From: Pseudomonadota bacterium
GTDB taxonomy: Bacteria > Pseudomonadota > Gammaproteobacteria > Burkholderiales > Thiobacillaceae
DNA: 64,000 nt
Assembly: GCA_021811235.1 (NCBI GenBank)
Contig: JAJZPG010000012.1
Location: forward strand, 1-64,000
Direction: 5' to 3'
This document shows positions 39,001 through 45,629 of this stretch, in pieces; the stretch's first letter is position 1; the number at the start of each line of letters is the position of its first letter. A program made the position numbers and the translations under genes. The notes beneath the pieces were generated by a model that saw only the letters and a list, made by a program, of their open reading frames with translations, had not been told where the DNA came from and did no database searches.

Positions 39001-39083
39001 CCCGGCTGTTTTTCCCAGGTGACGACCACGCCCTCGGTCATGGTGTCCGAGAGCTGGGGCATGGTGATGGCGTAGTGGTTCAT
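36054..39083 (-). CDS. Fused dihydrolipoamide acetyltransferase (E2) - dihydrolipoamide dehydrogenase (E3)
   Basis: A 1009-residue protein combining two components of the pyruvate dehydrogenase complex. Domains: lipoyl 1 (about 3-78, Lys44 in ETDKA), lipoyl 2 (about 107-182, Lys147), E3/E1-binding domain (about 243-277, SPYARKVAAQLGVN), E2 core (about 295-500), Gly/Ala-rich linker (503-537), then E3 (540-1009) with FAD site VVVVGGGPGG, redox cysteines 580 and 585 (GGECLWRGCIPSKA), NAD site GIVGGGVIGVEMA, and HPT in FPHPTQTELF. The usual E2 motif HRxxDG reads DHRVLNG (Asn480 in place of Asp). The gene has no Shine-Dalgarno sequence: the heptad array directly precedes its ATG. Confidence 0.9.
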   Translation of the reverse strand: MNHYAITMPQLSDTMTEGVVVTWEKQPGDKVERGDIVATVETDKAIMDVEVFKAGYLAGPLADVGATIAVGAALGYISDTPGDVAIAADEVVEEKAQTEMIPHHAGTPIVMPQLSDTMTEGVVVTWEKQPGDSIRRGDIVATVETDKAIMDVEVFQEGFLSGPIADVGSVVEVGHPMAFIVDDASKANDTGVTLSADHKVKNIHKVAPHAADKPAHIPMPKAAPAQVAASGNQPPVARVPGRPASPYARKVAAQLGVNIAGLAGSGPAGVIVAADVARARPSMQEVAHSLPQVDVPGQGRAMTSMEKAVSHAMTASLTLPTFNVTVNIDTAALTAAAKAKKVSVTVAIAKACSVAMAKFPRMNWAYQPVDKLVERANHDFGVAVMSNDGGLVVPILHGIEKKPLEALQSDWTGLVERARVRKLAPAEYSNPTFTISNMGMLGVSHFTAIPTPGIAAILAIAANGPQGTPFTITGDHRVLNGADVALYLATLKQTIEAPEGWIAGEGSGVGGQGSGSVAAAAAASASHAAPAVSPIPEGNWDVQVVVVGGGPGGEDCARDLADHGVKVMMVNNEPFPGGECLWRGCIPSKAWRAAADVIRNRAHDAEMGVDGTNTPKLNWEQVEKHRRWVQTSRGDMALKADKGMKIDVREGYGEFVDAHTLKITPVEGEPYTVSFGAAVIATGAPAFVPPIPGARENLATGGVVTSDTIWNLASPPKKLGIVGGGVIGVEMAQIFRDFGTEVLMLERNERILAEIEDEIAKSLIASLEKEITVVTGADIKEASGTPGAMKLRYANKEGVESTFDCDVVLMATGKRPDTSRLNLDKIGVELDGAAIKVDARCQTSAPHIYAVGDVIGGYMLAHTAATQGRVAAGNLLGHASEYDQDKDCGVTFSRPQAGFVGLSVAQAKAKGIDAVEAKMPMSIDAKAMITGETEGMIKLVADKATGRIIGVHYLADHTDTLIGIGVMMVAGEMTLTQVAKAIFPHPTQTELFGELARRLLNRLRRTAKK
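37536..37570 (-). repeat. Heptad array inside the E2-E3 linker
   Basis: Five successive 7-bp units on the minus strand: AGGGATC, AGGGGTC, GGGGGTC, AGGGGTC, AGGGAGC. They encode the GEGSGVGGQGSGS part of the linker exactly at the E2/E3 junction. The 7-bp period and G-rich core match the arrays at 39091, 39510, 42394 and 56727. Confidence 0.85.
38630..39074 (-). repeat. Duplicated lipoyl-domain coding segment
   Basis: About 135 bp around 38630-38765 recur at 38939-39074 with high nucleotide identity, offset by 309 bp (103 codons). Both copies encode MPQLSDTMTEGVVVTWEKQ to ETDKAIMDVEVF, showing a recent internal duplication of the lipoyl domain. Confidence 0.85.
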
Positions 39084-39090
39084 AGGTGCT

Positions 39091-39146
39091 TAGGGGCTAG
39101 GATTTAGGGGCTAGGATTTAGGGGCTAGGATTTAGGGGCTAGGGGG
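39091..39146 (+). repeat. Left heptad array of the cassette
   Basis: Three perfect tandem copies of the 14-mer TAGGGGCTAGGATT (39091, 39105, 39119) and a fourth ending in TAGGGGG. Each 14-mer is two heptads. A degenerate TAGGTGCT precedes it, touching the E2-E3 start codon. The last bases of the four-helix-bundle gene, including its TAA stop, lie within units 3 and 4. Confidence 0.95.
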
Positions 39147-39509
39147 CAGCTTACTTTGTAGCGACTTGCGCAAACCCTGCAACATGCGTCCCAACTCGTC
39201 AGTGGTGGTAAACAAGGCATCGCGCTGCTCGATGCCCAGATAATTCAAGCGTGCAGTGAGTTCAATCTGGGTTTCGACCTCTGCCAGTGAGCCCATCGCT
39301 ATCGACACGAAACGCAAATAATCGCGCGTTGTATTGCGCGCGTGACCCTCTGCAATATTTGACGGAATGGATACCGCCGCGCGTTGCAACTGATTGGCAA
39401 GGGCGTAGAGCTCGATTTGGGGGAAGTTGCGGGTGACGGTGTAAACCGATTCGGTCAACTGCATCGCCAACTGCCAAACCGACAAGTCGCGATAGCTGAA
39501 AACCTCCAC
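39132..39509 (-). CDS. Four-helix-bundle protein (23S rRNA intervening sequence / Avd-like family)
   Basis: A 125-residue protein matching the S23/IVP four-helix-bundle family: YRDLSVWQLAMQLTESVY, NFPQIELYALANQLQRAAVSIPSNIAEGHARN, then YLRFVSIAMGSLAEVETQIELTARLNYL and a final basic helix GRMLQGLRKSLQSK. Family members are found within 23S rRNA intervening sequences, in diversity-generating retroelements (Avd), and as stand-alone genes; they bind nucleic acid in the Avd case. The start is GTG at 39509, with AGGGG seven bases upstream supplied by the right array. The last residues (LPPSP) and stop codon are encoded by the left array. It interrupts the pdhB to E2-E3 spacing. Confidence 0.85.
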   Translation of the reverse strand: MEVFSYRDLSVWQLAMQLTESVYTVTRNFPQIELYALANQLQRAAVSIPSNIAEGHARNTTRDYLRFVSIAMGSLAEVETQIELTARLNYLGIEQRDALFTTTDELGRMLQGLRKSLQSKLPPSP

Positions 39510-39543
39510 CCCCTAGCCCCTAAATCCTAGCCCCTAGCCCCTG
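39510..39543 (-). repeat. Right heptad array of the cassette
   Basis: Read on the minus strand: CAGGGGC, TAGGGGC, TAGGATT, TAGGGGC, TAGGGG. It ends flush with the GTG start of the four-helix-bundle gene and starts 3 bp after the pdhB stop. It is the inverted counterpart of the array at 39091-39146. Confidence 0.95.
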
Positions 39544-39546
39544 CCG

Positions 39547-40530
39547 TTAAGCCTTGCCGAACATTTTCAACACGGCCTTCACCACGTCCTCGTGATCCGG
39601 GATCGTCGCCTTTTCCAGCGTGTGGTTGTAAGGCTGCGGCACCAGTGCCGAATGCACGCGCACCGGCGCGGCATCCAGTTCGAAGAAGCATTCCTCGTTG
39701 ATGATGGCGATCACCTCGGAGCCGACGCCGACCGGGGCTTCGTCTTCCTCGGCGATGACGGCGCGGTGGGTCTTGCTGACCGAGGCCTTGATGCCTGCGC
39801 GGTCGAGCGGGGCGAGCGAGTAGAGGTCGACGACCTCGGCCGAGATGCCGTACTGCTTGTCGAGGATCTCAGCGGCCTTCAGGCACCAGTGCACCGAGAT
39901 GTTGTAGCCGAACAGCGTGACGTCGGTGCCGGCGCGCGCGATTTCCGAGCCTTCCAGCGGGTGGAAGTATTCGCCGTCCGGGACTTCGCCCTTCATGTTG
40001 TACATCAGCTCGTGTTCGTTGATGAACACAGGGTCGTCGCAGCGGATCGCCGACTTCAGCAGACCGTAGGCCTGCTTGGGATTCGACGGCGTGACCACGC
40101 GCAGGCCCGCGATGCCCATGAACACCTTTTCCATGCGCGCCGAGTGCTGCGCGCCGAGCTGGTGCGCAGCGCCACCGGCGGAGCGGAACACGCACGGCGC
40201 GGTCAGCTGGCCGCCCGACATGTAGCGCACCTTGGCGGCGGAGTTGAACATCTGGTCCATCGCCAGCCAGGCGAAGTTGACCGACATGATCTCGACGATC
40301 GGACGCACGCCGAGGAAGGAGGCGCCGACCGCCAGGCCGGTGAAGCCGCCTTCGGAAATCGGGGTGTCCATCACGCGCAGCGGGCCGTATTTTTCGTACA
40401 GGCCCTTGGTCGCCTTGTAGGTGCCGCCGGCGACGCCGATGTCTTCGCCCATGCAGATGACCAGCGGGTCACGTGCCATTTCTTCGTCGTGGGCGCGCTG
40501 GATCGCTTCCCAGTACATGATGTTTGCCAT
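39547..40530 (-). CDS. pdhB: Pyruvate dehydrogenase E1 component beta subunit
   Basis: A 327-residue transketolase-type subunit. It starts MANIMYWEAIQRAHDEEMARDP and contains MGEDIGVAGGTYKATKGLYEKYG, DTPISEGGFTGLAVGA, GAQHSARMEKVFMGIAGLRVVTPSNP and the C-terminal AVIAEEDEAPVGVGSEV. With PdhA it decarboxylates pyruvate using thiamine diphosphate and acetylates the E2 lipoyl arms. It lies 19 bp after pdhA; the four-helix cassette separates it from E2-E3. Confidence 0.93.
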   Translation of the reverse strand: MANIMYWEAIQRAHDEEMARDPLVICMGEDIGVAGGTYKATKGLYEKYGPLRVMDTPISEGGFTGLAVGASFLGVRPIVEIMSVNFAWLAMDQMFNSAAKVRYMSGGQLTAPCVFRSAGGAAHQLGAQHSARMEKVFMGIAGLRVVTPSNPKQAYGLLKSAIRCDDPVFINEHELMYNMKGEVPDGEYFHPLEGSEIARAGTDVTLFGYNISVHWCLKAAEILDKQYGISAEVVDLYSLAPLDRAGIKASVSKTHRAVIAEEDEAPVGVGSEVIAIINEECFFELDAAPVRVHSALVPQPYNHTLEKATIPDHEDVVKAVLKMFGKA

Positions 40531-40549
40531 GCTGTTTATTCCTTAAACC

Positions 40550-41551
40550 TTAAGCGGCTTTGCCCGTGAGCCACGGGAGCTGGGTGTCGCGGTCGGCGAG
40601 AACGTATTTCTCGAGATCCTCGACGCGGGGTTCGGGGGACTCTTCGGCGAACTTGATCACTTCGTTCTCGATGTAGGCGTCGGTTTCCTTCTCGATCGCC
40701 TCGAATTCGGCCATGGTGATGGCCTTCTCGGCGATCAGGCGGTCGCGCAGGATGAAGATCGGGTCACGCTGCTTCCACAGTTCCTCCTCCTCGCGCGAAC
40801 GATAGCCGCGCGAGTCGGACATCGAGTGGCCGCGGTAGCGGTAGGTCATCAGTTCGAGGAAGAAGGGGCCGTTGCCCGCACGCACGTGGTCGACCGCCTT
40901 GCGCGCGTGCTCGTAGACGATTTCGATGTCCTGGCCGTCGCATTCGTCGGCCGGAATGTTGTAGGCGGCGACGCGCTTGTGCTGGTGCACCACGGCGGTC
41001 GAACGCTCGATCGAGGTGCCGATGCCGTACAGGTTGTTTTCGCACACGAACAGCACCGGCAGTTTCCACAGCGCGGCCATGTTCAGGGTTTCGTGGAAGG
41101 TGCCCTGGTTGTTGGCGGCATCACCGAGAAAGCAGATGGCGATCTCGTCGCCGCCCTTCAGCTGGATCGCCTTGGCGATGCCGGCCGCCAGCGGGAAGGG
41201 GCCGCCGACCAGTGCGTAACCGCCCATGAAGCGCTTGCCGGCATCGAAGATGTGCATCGAGCCGCCGCGTCCCTTGCTTGATCCGGTTTCCTTGCCGTAC
41301 AGCTCGGCCATCACTTCCTTGGGCTCGGCGCCGCACTTGATCGCGTGGACGTGGTCGCGGTAGCCGGTGATCACGTAGTCGTGGCCGGGGCGCGCGGCTT
41401 CCATCACGCCGTTGCAGCAGGCTTCCTGCCCGGGATAGAGGTGGAGAAAACCGCCGATCTTGCGTTCGATGTAGGCCTGATAGCAGCGCTCTTCAAAACG
41501 GCGGTGCAACACCATTTCGCGCAGCACACGTTTCTTGTCTTCAATCTTCAT
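40550..41551 (-). CDS. pdhA: Pyruvate dehydrogenase E1 component alpha subunit
   Basis: A 333-residue thiamine-diphosphate subunit. Features are HRRFEERCYQAYIERKIGGFLHLYPGQEA, ITGYRDHVHAI, GRGGSMHIFD, the ThDP motif at 143-150 (GDAANNQG, where GDGAANQG is usual) closing with ENN at 171-173, and the phosphorylation-loop region YRYRGHSMSDS. First gene of the minus-strand E1alpha-E1beta-[cassette]-E2/E3 operon, divergent from the M17 aminopeptidase. The heterodimeric E1 differs from the homodimeric AceE usual in betaproteobacteria. Confidence 0.93.
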   Translation of the reverse strand: MKIEDKKRVLREMVLHRRFEERCYQAYIERKIGGFLHLYPGQEACCNGVMEAARPGHDYVITGYRDHVHAIKCGAEPKEVMAELYGKETGSSKGRGGSMHIFDAGKRFMGGYALVGGPFPLAAGIAKAIQLKGGDEIAICFLGDAANNQGTFHETLNMAALWKLPVLFVCENNLYGIGTSIERSTAVVHQHKRVAAYNIPADECDGQDIEIVYEHARKAVDHVRAGNGPFFLELMTYRYRGHSMSDSRGYRSREEEELWKQRDPIFILRDRLIAEKAITMAEFEAIEKETDAYIENEVIKFAEESPEPRVEDLEKYVLADRDTQLPWLTGKAA

Positions 41552-41662
41552 TCGGTTACCCTTGTTGGATGGGGCGGAAAATGCGCTGGAAAAAAATCAA
41601 ACGCGCAATTATCCGGGAAACCCCGCCGCCCATCAAGAAAACGCCCCGCACAAGGAATCGAG

Positions 41663-43141
41663 ATGTTGCCCAAACTGACTGAAAACAAAGCTGAAATCAC
41701 TGCAAAATTCCTTGAAACCGCCGGCCACGCACTGCTGTTGCTGCCGCAGTCGAAAACCCTGCCTGAGATGCCGGGCAGTGCCGAACTGAAGGCGGTGATG
41801 AAACGGCGCGGCCTCAAGATCGACGCGCTGGCCAAGTCGCCGGTGGCGGTGCAGATGCCAGGCGGCACGCTCGCGGTCTACGTCATGTTGAAAGCGGGCG
41901 CTCCCACCTTCGATACCCATGAACAGGTGCGCAAGGCGCTGGCGCCGCTGATGGCCGAGCATCCGAAGTCGCTGACGCTGGCGGTGGTCGGCGACGCCGA
42001 ATTCAAGGCGCGCGCGGCCGAGGCGGCGGCGTATACCGCGCTGGTCAACGCGGTGTCCCTGCCCTCGCGCAAGTCGAAGCCCGATCCGGCGCTGAAGAGC
42101 ATTCAGCTCTTCGGCCACAAATCCGCCGACGGCCTTGCGCGCGTGCAGGCGCTGGCCGAGGGCAACCTGCTGACCCGCAGCCTCACCGTGCAGGGGCCGG
42201 ACGAGCTCACGCCGGGCGTGTACCGCAAGCGCATCAAGGCGCTCGCCAGGCAGTACGGCTGGAGCGTCGAGGAATACGCGTTCGACAAGCTGAAGAAAAT
42301 GGGGGCGGGCGCGTTCTGCGCGGTGGCGCAGGGTTCGCCGGCGAAGGACGCGGCGATCGTGCGCGTCAGCTACAAGGGACCGAAGAAGGGGGCAGGAGTC
42401 AGGGGCCAGGGGCCAGGGAAAACCGTGGCCTTCGTCGGCAAGGGCATCTGCTTCGACACCGGCGGCCACAACCTCAAGCCGGCCAAATACATGCAGGGCA
42501 TGCACGAGGACATGAACGGCTCGGCGGTGGTGCTCGGCATCCTCGCCGCCGCGTCGCGGATGAAGCTGCCGGTCGCGCTGGAAGGCTGGGTCGCGCTCGC
42601 CGAGAACCACATCAGCCCCGAGGCCTACCGGCAGAACGAGGTGGTGACGGCGTTGAACGGCACCACCATCGAAATCGTCCACACCGACGCCGAAGGCCGC
42701 ATGGTGCTGGCCGACACGCTCACCCTGGCCGCCAAGGGCAAACCCGACTTGATCGCCGACTTCGCGACGCTGACCGGCTCGATGCACTACGCGCTCGGCA
42801 GCCGCATGTCCGGCCTGTTCGCCAGTTCCAGCGCGCTCGCGCACCAGGCTTCGCGCGCCGCTACTTCAAGCGGGGAACGCATCGTCGTCTTCCCCTATCC
42901 GGAGGACTACGACGCGAGCCTCGACTCCACGGTTGCAGACGTGAAACAGTGCAGCATGGAGGGCGAGGCCGACCACATCCTCGCCACCCGTTTCCTGTCG
43001 CGCTTCGTCGGCGACACGCCCTGGCTGCACATGGACCTGTCGGGCCACAGCTGCAAGGGCGGGCTGGGTGCGGTGATGAGCGATGCCAACGGCTTCGGGG
43101 TGGCGTGGGGAATCGCGCTACTGGATGGCTTGAAGGCATAA
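41663..43141 (+). CDS. Leucyl aminopeptidase family (M17) peptidase
   Basis: A 492-residue cytosolic zinc/manganese aminopeptidase. Metal and catalytic residues are in VGKGICFDTGGHNLKPAKYMQGMHEDMNGSAVVLG and VHTDAEGRMVLADTL. The ATG at 41663 is preceded by AAGGA. At residues about 244-252 a short insertion (KKGAGVRGQGPGK) just before the catalytic domain is encoded by a heptad array. The second half differs from E. coli PepA (FDTGGHNLKP rather than FDSGG-isiKP), placing it in the PepB-like or plant-like branch. Confidence 0.9.
   Translation: MLPKLTENKAEITAKFLETAGHALLLLPQSKTLPEMPGSAELKAVMKRRGLKIDALAKSPVAVQMPGGTLAVYVMLKAGAPTFDTHEQVRKALAPLMAEHPKSLTLAVVGDAEFKARAAEAAAYTALVNAVSLPSRKSKPDPALKSIQLFGHKSADGLARVQALAEGNLLTRSLTVQGPDELTPGVYRKRIKALARQYGWSVEEYAFDKLKKMGAGAFCAVAQGSPAKDAAIVRVSYKGPKKGAGVRGQGPGKTVAFVGKGICFDTGGHNLKPAKYMQGMHEDMNGSAVVLGILAAASRMKLPVALEGWVALAENHISPEAYRQNEVVTALNGTTIEIVHTDAEGRMVLADTLTLAAKGKPDLIADFATLTGSMHYALGSRMSGLFASSSALAHQASRAATSSGERIVVFPYPEDYDASLDSTVADVKQCSMEGEADHILATRFLSRFVGDTPWLHMDLSGHSCKGGLGAVMSDANGFGVAWGIALLDGLKA
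42394..42418 (+). repeat. Heptad array inside the M17 peptidase gene
   Basis: AGGAGTC, AGGGGCC, AGGGGCC, AGGG in tandem. It keeps the reading frame and encodes the GVRGQGPG loop between the N-terminal and catalytic domains. It has the same 7-bp period as the other arrays. Confidence 0.8.
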
Positions 43142-43165
43142 AGCATAGTGTCATGGGGGACGCCG

Positions 43166-43822
43166 ATGCCGCGTGTCGATACCTGCGTTCTGGAGACCGT
43201 CTACGCTGACGACGCCCTGCTGGTGCTCGACAAGCCCAGCGGCCTGCTGGCGGTGCCGGGGCGCGGTCCCGACAAACAGGATTGCTTGAGCGCGCGGGTG
43301 CAGGCCCGCTACCCCGACGCGCTCGTCGTGCACCGGCTCGACATGGACACCTCCGGCTTGATGGTGATGGCGCGCGGGGCAGCGGCGCAGCGCGCGCTTT
43401 CCTGGGCCTTCGCGGCGCGCACGGTGAAGAAGCGCTATCTCGCGGTGGTGGCGGGGCGGCTGCAGGCGCCACCGGAAGCCTGGGGTTGCGTCGACCTGCC
43501 GCTCATCTGCGACTGGCCGAACCGTCCACGACAGATCGTCGACCATGCCCTCGGCAAGCCGAGCCTGACGCGCTGGCGCGTGGTCGGCCATGACGCGGCC
43601 TGGGACGCGACCCGCGTCGAACTGGAACCGGTGACCGGCCGTTCGCATCAGCTGCGCGTGCACATGTGCGAACTGGGGCATCCTATCCTCGGCGATCCGC
43701 TGTATGCGCCGGACGCGCACCGGGCGCAGGCGAAACGCCTGCTGCTGCATGCCTGGTCGCTGCGTTTCGCGCATCCAGTGACGGGGAAGGCGCTCGCGTT
43801 CGAGCGGCCGGCGCCGTTCTGA
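43166..43822 (+). CDS. RluA family pseudouridine synthase
   Basis: A 218-residue enzyme with the active-site VHRLDMDTSGLMVMARG (catalytic second Asp), LDKPSGLLAVPGRGP near the N-terminus and the closing GRSHQLRVHMCELGHPILGDPLYA. It lacks an S4 domain, as in RluA, which modifies 23S rRNA position 746 and tRNA position 32; the exact target here is not shown. ATG at 43166 follows GGGGGACG. Confidence 0.88.
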   Translation: MPRVDTCVLETVYADDALLVLDKPSGLLAVPGRGPDKQDCLSARVQARYPDALVVHRLDMDTSGLMVMARGAAAQRALSWAFAARTVKKRYLAVVAGRLQAPPEAWGCVDLPLICDWPNRPRQIVDHALGKPSLTRWRVVGHDAAWDATRVELEPVTGRSHQLRVHMCELGHPILGDPLYAPDAHRAQAKRLLLHAWSLRFAHPVTGKALAFERPAPF

Positions 43823-43860
43823 GCGCGGCCGGACGACCCCATTTTTGCAGGGAGTGTAGG

Positions 43861-44346
43861 ATGGCTGACCCTATCGTGCTGTGGCTGCTGGCGGGCTTGC
43901 TCATCGTGCTCGGCTTTGCCGGCCTGGTCGTGCCGGTATTGCCGGGGATCCCGCTGGTGTTTGCGGGGCTGGTGGTGCTGGCCTGGGCGGAGAATTTCGC
44001 CTACGTCGGCTGGGTGACGCTCGCGGTGCTGGGGGTGCTGGCGCTGCTGAGTTACGGCGTCGACCTGCTGGCGGCGGCGCTGGGCGCGAAGAAATTCGGC
44101 GCCTCGCCGCGGGCGGTGACCGGTGCCGCGCTGGGCGCGCTGGTCGGCGTGTTTTTCGGGCTGCCCGGCATTGTGCTGGGGCCGTTCGTGGGGGCCGTCG
44201 TCGGCGAGTTCAGCCAGCGCGCTTCGCTAAAAGCCGCGACCCAGGCCGGGGTGGGGGCGACGCTGGGCCTCCTGTTCGGGGCGCTGCTGAAAGTTGCCTT
44301 GGCTTTTGCCATGCTCGGCGTTTTCGTCGTCGACCGTTTGCTCTAG
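43861..44346 (+). CDS. DUF456 family membrane protein
   Basis: A 161-residue hydrophobic protein with about four to five helices and the DUF456 repeats of glycine-rich LPGIPLVFAGLVVLAW, FGASPRAVTGAALGALVGVFFGLPGIVLGPFVGAVVGE. Function unknown. It lies 38 bp after the pseudouridine synthase, with AGGGAG upstream. Confidence 0.85.
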   Translation: MADPIVLWLLAGLLIVLGFAGLVVPVLPGIPLVFAGLVVLAWAENFAYVGWVTLAVLGVLALLSYGVDLLAAALGAKKFGASPRAVTGAALGALVGVFFGLPGIVLGPFVGAVVGEFSQRASLKAATQAGVGATLGLLFGALLKVALAFAMLGVFVVDRLL

Positions 44347-44370
44347 GACCCGTTTATCTGGAGGTGTCTC

Positions 44371-44625
44371 ATGAAGATCCGAACTGCTTTGGCGATGGGC
44401 CTGTTGCTGGCACTGCTGGGCTGCAGCAAGCTCACGCTGGAAAACTACAACAAGATCGGCGTGGGCATGAGCTACGATGAGGTCACCCTGCTGCTCGGCG
44501 CACCTGACCGGTGCGACGATGTGATGGGGGTGCGCAGCTGCCAGTGGGGCGATGACAAGCGTTCCATCCACGTGAATTTCGTCGGGGGAAAGGTGCTTCT
44601 GTTCTCGTCCAGCAACCTCAAGTGA
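44371..44625 (+). CDS. Small lipoprotein, SmpA/BamE-like (DUF3862-type)
   Basis: An 84-residue lipoprotein: the signal ends in the lipobox LLGC (mature Cys at 18). The body SKLTLENYNKIGVGMSYDEVTLLLGAPDRC...CQWGDDKRSIHVNFVGGKV has the helix-helix-beta layout of SmpA/OmlA domains, close to DUF3862. Two body cysteines (in DRCDDV and RSCQWG) could form a disulfide. Likely an outer-membrane lipoprotein of unknown role. Confidence 0.8.
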   Translation: MKIRTALAMGLLLALLGCSKLTLENYNKIGVGMSYDEVTLLLGAPDRCDDVMGVRSCQWGDDKRSIHVNFVGGKVLLFSSSNLK

Positions 44626-44657
44626 GCCGTTAAACCGAATCAGCCAGGGGCAAACCG

Positions 44658-45494
44658 ATGGACCCGAACAGCCGTAAATACAAACTCAAGGAAACCTTCG
44701 ACGCCGCCTCGGCGGGCTACGACACGCCCGCCCTCCGTTTCTTTGTCCATGCAGCCGACCAGCTGGCCGGGCGCATGCAGCTGGCCGGTGACGAACGCAT
44801 TCTGGACGTGGCCTGCGGTACCGGGGCGGTGTCCTTGGCCTGTGCCGAGCGGCTGGGTGCAGGGTGGGTGACGGGGATCGATCTTTCGGAAGGCATGCTG
44901 GAGCAGGCGCGCGCCAAGGCGGCAGCGCGGCAACTGGGCAATCTTTCGTTCCACTGTACCGATCTGGAATCGATGGATTTTGGCGCCGATGCCTTCGACG
45001 GGGCCTGCTGCGGCTTCGGCGTGTTCTTCCTGCCGGATATGGAGGCGGCGCTGCGGACGATCGCGCGGCATGTCCGACCGGGCGGGGCGATCGGGATATC
45101 GAGTTTCACCGGCGCGGTGATGGAGCCGCTGTCGAGCGCCTTTGTCGACCGCATCCAGACGTATGGGGTGGAGATTCCGCCGCTGTCTTGGAAGCGTCTG
45201 GACGACGCGCCCAAGCATCGGGCCTTGTATGCGGCATGCGGGATCGAGGCGGTGGAGACCCATGCCGTGCAGGCGGGCTACCACCTCGCGAGCTTCGACG
45301 AATGGTGGGACATCCTGTGGTTCAGCGGTTTCCGCGGGCTGCTCAACCAGCTTTCGGCTGCTGAACTGGCGCAGTTCAGGCAGGATCATCGGGCCGAGAT
45401 CGAAGACCGGGCCACCGATCAGGGCATCTGGCTGGACGTGGAGGTCCTGATCAGCGTGGGGCGCCGGCCGGAAGCTGCGCCGGCACTTAAGTGA
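44658..45494 (+). CDS. Class I SAM-dependent methyltransferase
   Basis: A 278-residue protein with Rossmann-type SAM-binding motif ILDVACGTGAVSLA, WVTGIDLSEGMLEQAR and FHCTDLESMDFGADAFDGACCGFGVFFLPD, resembling the UbiE/COQ5-like group. The C-terminal 100 residues vary between families and I cannot name the substrate. Confidence 0.85.
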   Translation: MDPNSRKYKLKETFDAASAGYDTPALRFFVHAADQLAGRMQLAGDERILDVACGTGAVSLACAERLGAGWVTGIDLSEGMLEQARAKAAARQLGNLSFHCTDLESMDFGADAFDGACCGFGVFFLPDMEAALRTIARHVRPGGAIGISSFTGAVMEPLSSAFVDRIQTYGVEIPPLSWKRLDDAPKHRALYAACGIEAVETHAVQAGYHLASFDEWWDILWFSGFRGLLNQLSAAELAQFRQDHRAEIEDRATDQGIWLDVEVLISVGRRPEAAPALK

Positions 45495-45629
45495 TGGCGC
45501 GCGGCGCCGATACACAATCAGGGGGCTTCGAATCGTCTCTGCACGGGTAACGGGTTTCCGTTCCCGCTGGTTTTTGCGAAGCCCGCGCCGGACGTGAATC
45601 CATGCCGGACCGTCAGGGAGGTGAGGAGG

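Larger units (their letters stand above)
39084..39543. mobile_element. Putative mobile cassette: four-helix-bundle gene between inverted heptad arrays
   Basis: A 460-bp block fills the gap between the pdhB stop (39547) and the E2-E3 start (39083). Its left end is a G-rich heptad array on the plus strand (39091-39146), and its right end is the same array on the minus strand (39510-39543), so the ends are inverted repeats pointing inward. The only gene inside is the minus-strand four-helix-bundle ORF. There is no transposase and no obvious target-site duplication. A sister inverted pair without the gene lies at 56727-56846. Mobility is inferred from the structure and the insertion into an otherwise tight operon. 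Confidence 0.6.

Noticed and set aside
39091-39146. Telomere-like TTTAGGG units suggesting contamination by eukaryotic telomere
   Set aside because: The true period is 7/14 bp with TAGGGGC alternating with TAGGATT, only four units long, within a bacterial operon and with relatives at other loci.
39132-39509. A diversity-generating retroelement
   Set aside because: The protein is Avd-like, but no reverse transcriptase, template repeat or variable repeat is seen within the window.
39084-39543. A classical insertion sequence at the pdhB/E2-E3 gap
   Set aside because: No transposase, no DDE-type protein and no visible target duplication; the only protein is the four-helix-bundle type.
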